Positions 14,537-19,718 of a stretch of DNA of 19,718 nt are shown piece by piece; the first letter of the stretch is position 1, and each line of letters starts with the position of its first letter. Location: positions 1-19,718 of the forward strand of contig CAZOGY010000070.1 in assembly GCA_964579305.1 (NCBI GenBank), written 5' to 3'. Source of the DNA: JBCBWG01 sp964579305. Its GTDB lineage: Bacteria > Pseudomonadota > Alphaproteobacteria > Rhizobiales > Hyphomicrobiaceae. A program made the translations under genes and the position numbers. The notes below the pieces were generated by a model. It made no database searches. It had not been told where the DNA came from and was given only the letters and a program-made list of their open reading frames with translations.

Positions 14537-14557
14537 CTTCGTCCAGGCCGATTTACT

Positions 14558-14731
14558 TCACTTGGGGCGGACCGGCGGCTTTGGATTGCCAAGGACGAAC
14601 TTGCGCCATTTCCCAGCGCCAGCCCCTGGTTTGGGAGCGTGACCGGCTTCGGCGTTTTGGACCGCTGCGAGGCCAAAACCAACAGCCATGACAGCCGCAA
14701 GCGCGCCAGCGACAAATTTGCGTTTCGACAT
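14558..14731 (-). CDS. Very small secreted cationic protein (28-residue predicted mature peptide)
   Basis: A 57-aa frame with a textbook signal peptide: MSKRKF, hydrophobic VAGALAAVMAVGFGLAAV, and cleavage after QNAEA (residue 29). The predicted mature peptide is Gly/Pro-rich and strongly cationic, with seven Lys/Arg and no acidic residue; it runs from GHAPKPGAGAG to KPPVRPK with a central WRKFVL hydrophobic patch. AAGGA nine bases before the ATG is a strong ribosome site, so translation is credible despite the size. It sits between the ftsH terminator and a second small secreted cationic protein gene, on the same strand. I know no family for it. A cell-envelope binding peptide, an antimicrobial-like peptide and a periplasmic structural peptide are all possible. 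Confidence 0.72.
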   Translation of the reverse strand: MSKRKFVAGALAAVMAVGFGLAAVQNAEAGHAPKPGAGAGKWRKFVLGNPKPPVRPK

Positions 14732-14820
14732 TGTTTTGTTTCCTTCATTTGAAAATTCACCTGGCGCAATGGCCAAGCAGTAATGTTGTCGGCGCCCAAG
14801 CCTGAAGTGTTCCCAGCGGC

Positions 14821-14857
14821 ACAAAACAAAAACGGCTGGCGATAACCGCCAGCCGTT
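14821..14857 (-). terminator. Rho-independent terminator of ftsH
   Basis: A perfect 11-bp stem (AACGGCTGGCG 14831-14841 with CGCCAGCCGTT 14847-14857) and a 5-base loop, followed on the minus strand by TTTGTTTTG. It lies 37 bases beyond the ftsH stop. It implies that the small secreted-protein genes downstream need their own promoter. Confidence 0.9.
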
Positions 14858-14894
14858 GTCAATTGCAGAACGTCCAGTTTCAGATACCAACCAC

Positions 14895-16829
<1,935 letters not shown>

Positions 16830-16880
16830 CATGTGTCCTTTGAGGCGCCTGCCGCCAACAGCAGGGGACGAGGCGGGCGG

Positions 16881-16910
16881 ATACGTAGGCCATCGCCGAT
16901 TATGACCAAG
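16881..16910 (-). promoter_or_regulatory. Possible heat-shock (sigma-32-type) promoter of ftsH
   Basis: On the minus strand CTTG (16910-16907) is followed after 17 bases by CCTACGTAT (16889-16881), about 50 bases before the ftsH start. This resembles the alphaproteobacterial RpoH pattern, a CTTG box and a CYTAT-like -10 box, with one mismatch. ftsH is heat-shock controlled in several bacteria. The match is by eye and may be chance. Confidence 0.3.
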
Positions 16911-16968
16911 ATAGGTTTCGTCCTGGTTCTTGCCAAGCCGACCGAGGCGCTAAGCCCGACCCTGCTGT

Positions 16969-18396
16969 CTACGCACCCGTAAGCCACGGCAGATCGACTT
17001 TGCGGGTATCCAGTGTCAAATCATGCGCCCGAACCGTTGCGAGATCGAGGCCAGGTGCACCAATGAAGGCACCATCACGGTAAATTCCCGGTAACGTGGC
17101 GATCGACTCGCGCCAGGCGCGATGCCACCAATTCGTGCTTTCGCTCGGATCAGGGGCAAGTTCCCGTGCAAGAGGCTGCCAGTGTGCCGCGGCTTGCGCA
17201 ATGATGGCATCGCCCACAGCGCCGTTTTCGCGCACGGGACACATGGTAACATCTGCCTGCGCGAGCCCTGGTCCAGACAGCCGAAACCGGCCGTCAAACA
17301 CATGCGGCCCAGGCGGTCGGCACCGCAGGGCACCTTCCGTGAACCGTCCCAACTCACGTGTGATGACGCAGATCTGTGAGCCCACACGGATCATGCAGCC
17401 GCCCACCGTGAAGACGGCCATTTCGCCAGCCTGCCCCGCCTGGAGTTCACTCACCGCGCGCTCAAGTTTCGTGCGTTGCACCGGAACGTCTCGGCCTGAA
17501 ATCGCGACAACAAGCGCACCGATCACCCGCGTTGCAACCGGCATCGGCGCGTCACGGATCGGCGCAATGCGCATCGCGGCAAAGACGCCGCCCGGCAGGA
17601 TCAGGCTGGCATTGCGCGCGACATCATGCGCTGCCCGAGCCAATGCATCCTCAGCGCGCCGCAATCGGCCGAGACTGCGCGCCAGGGCTGAATGATGGAT
17701 TTCCAGCCCGGCAACCGTGACAGCACTAGCACCGGACATGGCTTGGCGCACACGGACCCGTTCGAAAGCGGGACTGGCATTGCTTGGGTCCTCAATCCAC
17801 GTGACGCCGCGTGCCCGCAGCGTTGCCATCAACCGGGACTTCGGGATCGACAGCAGCGGTCGGACCAAGCGGGTGTCATCAAATGGGTCAAGCCGCCGAT
17901 CTGGCGGAATGCCGGCAAGTCCGTCGACACCTGAGCCACGCGCAAGCCGCATCCAGAACGTCTCGAGCTGGTCGTCCAGCGTATGCGCTGTAGCCACCGC
18001 CACGGTCGCGTTGGATGGGAAAGTGCGTGCGATTTGTGCGTAAATGGCGAGCCGCCGCTGCCGCATGGCGTCTTGTAGCCCAGCCAGATCGCCGGGCGGA
18101 TCGGGCAATCGGACCACATCGCACGCGACGCCGCACGTGGCGGCATGGTCGGCCACGAACGCCGCTTCTTGAAAGCTTTCCGCGCGCAGACCGTGATCGA
18201 TGGTCACAACCCGAAGCGCGCTGACGGGACGGTCCGCCCGCCGCCATGCGCTCGCGACCAGATACAGCATCGCCAAACTGTCTGGTCCGCCGGACACTGC
18301 CAGCAAGACGCAGTCATGCTGGACAAGGTCGCACAAGAGCGCGTCGGCCTCGTCATCGCCGACCGGCAAATCAGCGCTGATTGGCGTGTCAGTCAC
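16969..18396 (-). CDS. tilS: tRNA(Ile)-lysidine synthetase
   Basis: A 475-aa N-type ATP pyrophosphatase that attaches lysine to C34 of the tRNA-Ile CAU anticodon, so that it reads AUA and carries Ile. The PP-loop is LLAVSGGPDSLAML (SGGPDS at 35-40). DHGLR (67-71), AHTLDDQLETFWMRLARGSG (137-156) and GVDGLAGIPP are further TilS signatures, and SIPKSRLMATLRARGVTWIEDPSN (start about 184) continues the catalytic domain. The C-terminal half is divergent, as is usual in alphaproteobacteria. The start is GTG at 18396 with AAGG eight bases upstream. It lies between cpoB and ftsH in the order familiar from many alphaproteobacteria, 73 bases after cpoB, so co-transcription with cpoB is likely. Confidence 0.95.
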   Translation of the reverse strand: MTDTPISADLPVGDDEADALLCDLVQHDCVLLAVSGGPDSLAMLYLVASAWRRADRPVSALRVVTIDHGLRAESFQEAAFVADHAATCGVACDVVRLPDPPGDLAGLQDAMRQRRLAIYAQIARTFPSNATVAVATAHTLDDQLETFWMRLARGSGVDGLAGIPPDRRLDPFDDTRLVRPLLSIPKSRLMATLRARGVTWIEDPSNASPAFERVRVRQAMSGASAVTVAGLEIHHSALARSLGRLRRAEDALARAAHDVARNASLILPGGVFAAMRIAPIRDAPMPVATRVIGALVVAISGRDVPVQRTKLERAVSELQAGQAGEMAVFTVGGCMIRVGSQICVITRELGRFTEGALRCRPPGPHVFDGRFRLSGPGLAQADVTMCPVRENGAVGDAIIAQAAAHWQPLARELAPDPSESTNWWHRAWRESIATLPGIYRDGAFIGAPGLDLATVRAHDLTLDTRKVDLPWLTGA

Positions 18397-18469
18397 GTCA
18401 GTAACCTTGGTGCGGCGTGCAAACCGCGATGAGCGCGATTATTCACCGCCACCGAGCGCAGCCCCCCCT

Positions 18470-19357
18470 TTAGCCAGCAGAACAGCCAATCTGGCGCCGT
18501 TCCTGCTGCGCGCGCCGGCGGATATAATCCTGTGCGTTCGGAAAGCGTGTCAGCAACTCACCAAAAGATTGGCATGCCGCGTCCTTTTGACCAAGCCGGT
18601 TGAGCGATACGGCCAGTTTCAAAAGGCTGTCTGGCGCCTTCGATCCGCGACCGAACTTCTGATAACCGGCCAAGAAGGCTTGCGCTGCGCGTTTATAATC
18701 GCCGCGGACGAAATACACCTCGCCAAGCCAATATTGCGCATTCCCCGCCAGTTCGTGCCTTGGATAGCTCCGTAGGAAGCTCTGGAATCCCCGCCGGGCT
18801 GCATCGTAATTCCGCTGCAGAAGATCGCCATAGGCGCGCTCAAAATCCGCTTTCGGATCACCGCCGGCATTGGCTTGCCCGCCCGGGACGGGTGCCAGTT
18901 CGGCGCGTTGCGTGTCGGCGGAAAACTGCGAAGCTTTGCGCTCAGTCACAGTGGTCGACCCAAAGCTCGGCCCGGCATCTCCGCGTTGTTGAGCCGGTGC
19001 ACGGCCCACAGGCGCCCCCGTCTGAAGCTTTTGCGACAACTGGGCGACCTGTGCTGCAAGCGCACTGACCTGCGTTTCCAGCGCCGCCACCCGGGCCGTA
19101 TCCGCACCAGCGCTTCCGGCACTTCCAGCAGAAGCGGGATTTCTGGCAAGCGACTCCAGTGTCCCGATCACCACTTGCAAATCGACAAGTTGGCCTTCGA
19201 GCTGCTCAACCCGCTTGCGCAATTCGCCAACCTCGGCCTGCAACCGGTTGTCCTGCTGCGCAAGCGCCGGCGCCGGGTCAAGGAACAGCATGGCGGCGGC
19301 GATCAGGCCGAAAACACCCGCCAAACCTGGTTGAAAAGATCGTTGCCGCATCATCAT
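18470..19357 (-). CDS. cpoB: Cell division coordinator CpoB (Tol-Pal system protein YbgF)
   Basis: A 295-aa periplasmic protein. A signal peptide (hydrophobic LAGVFGLIAAAMLFL, cleavage near PALA/Q) precedes a coiled coil (about 37-70, RLQAEVGELRKRVEQLEGQL). A low-complexity Ala/Gly/Gln linker with a second short heptad stretch (AALETQVSALAAQVAQLSQKL) follows, then a C-terminal TPR domain (about 168-290: KADFERAYGDLLQRNYDAA, AQYWLGEVYFVRGDYKRAA, KLAVSLNRLGQKDAA). In E. coli CpoB couples PBP1B peptidoglycan synthesis to Tol-driven outer-membrane constriction. The start at 19357 is the first of three ATGs, with GGGGAA just upstream. The gene is normally directly downstream of pal, but pal is not within 360 bases here. 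Confidence 0.93.
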   Translation of the reverse strand: MMMRQRSFQPGLAGVFGLIAAAMLFLDPAPALAQQDNRLQAEVGELRKRVEQLEGQLVDLQVVIGTLESLARNPASAGSAGSAGADTARVAALETQVSALAAQVAQLSQKLQTGAPVGRAPAQQRGDAGPSFGSTTVTERKASQFSADTQRAELAPVPGGQANAGGDPKADFERAYGDLLQRNYDAARRGFQSFLRSYPRHELAGNAQYWLGEVYFVRGDYKRAAQAFLAGYQKFGRGSKAPDSLLKLAVSLNRLGQKDAACQSFGELLTRFPNAQDYIRRRAQQERRQIGCSAG

Positions 19358-19586
19358 ACCATTCCCCGTTCAACGTCGCGTTAGCCACCACCAGCCGGTT
19401 CGCCTGCGCCGCGCGTATTCCGTTCGAATGGCTAAACGGTGATGTGCCGGCCTGCAATCGCATGCACGCGGTCTGCCCAACAGCTGTGGCCCGCGTGCGC
19501 TGCCAGGCCCGCCGGGACCTCATCCGGTTTCTGTGGCGATCGCGCGAACCGAAAGACGCAGCGAACGGCGTAAACCAACAGCAGGC
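19358..19586. other. Intergenic region upstream of cpoB
   Basis: No gene that I can support. Open frames here read as Arg/Cys-rich sequence without ribosome sites or domain signatures. The cpoB promoter should lie in this stretch, but no confident hexamers are visible. The region runs directly into a dispersed repeat copy. Confidence 0.5.
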
Positions 19587-19700
19587 CAGGTGAACGCTTC
19601 GGAGCCGCAAATGATCTGATGTATGTCGCATCCAATCGGATTCACGGCCTGTGAGCGCAACACAGCGAAAGCGAGGCGCATTTCATGCGACACGCTTTAG
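19587..19700. repeat. Dispersed intergenic repeat, copy B (longest uninterrupted copy)
   Basis: A 114-base element joining the 33-base block seen at 11333-11365 to the right-hand blocks seen at 12062-12081 and 12169-12222. Its right end folds into a nested hairpin: AAAGCG (19669-19674) with CGCTTT (19694-19699), a 3x3 internal loop, then CGCAT with ATGCG around a TTC loop. It ends CGCTTTAG. There is no coding potential that I trust. Confidence 0.75.
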
Positions 19701-19718
19701 CGCCGGGCAGACCGGGAC

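Noticed and set aside
19278..19631. 117-codon minus-strand open frame upstream of cpoB
   Set aside because: Its start lies in the dispersed repeat and its end overlaps cpoB in another frame; no protein character.

Overview
The window looks like chromosomal DNA of an alphaproteobacterium, most likely order Hyphomicrobiales. The evidence is high GC, the protein families, and two gene neighbourhoods typical of that class: a D-Ala-D-Ala carboxypeptidase/phasin/clpS/clpA cluster and a glmM-folP-ftsH-tilS-cpoB block. The genus cannot be assigned. I see no tRNA, rRNA, CRISPR array, prophage or transposase gene.

Layout. 1-2184 (minus): 5' part of clpA, clpS and a small phasin-like gene. 2512-4209 (plus): a secreted penicillin-binding-type carboxypeptidase fused to a SPOR domain. 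4301-8392 (minus): a DUF4139-type exported protein, serC, and an outer-membrane beta-barrel protein with a strong terminator. 8785-10140 (minus): glmM. 10398-12999 (plus): a ParA-type ATPase, a small low-complexity protein and an unrecognised 229-aa protein. 12963-19357 (minus): folP, two very small secreted cationic proteins, ftsH, tilS and cpoB (ybgF). The last 360 bases hold no recognisable gene but contain a repeat copy.

How the genes fit together. Much of the content concerns envelope construction and protein quality control. GlmM makes the amino-sugar precursor for peptidoglycan and LPS, the DacA-like enzyme trims peptidoglycan, and CpoB links peptidoglycan synthesis to Tol-Pal constriction. 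FtsH and ClpAP/ClpS degrade membrane, damaged and N-degron proteins. FolP, SerC and TilS are housekeeping enzymes.

The parts least explained by known biology are the plus-strand ParA/partner module set inside the glmM-folP-ftsH block, the two adjacent secreted mini-proteins between folP and ftsH, and a dispersed intergenic repeat family with CTAAAGCG/CGCTTTAG ends. The repeat has three copies here, two of which bracket the ParA-partner gene.
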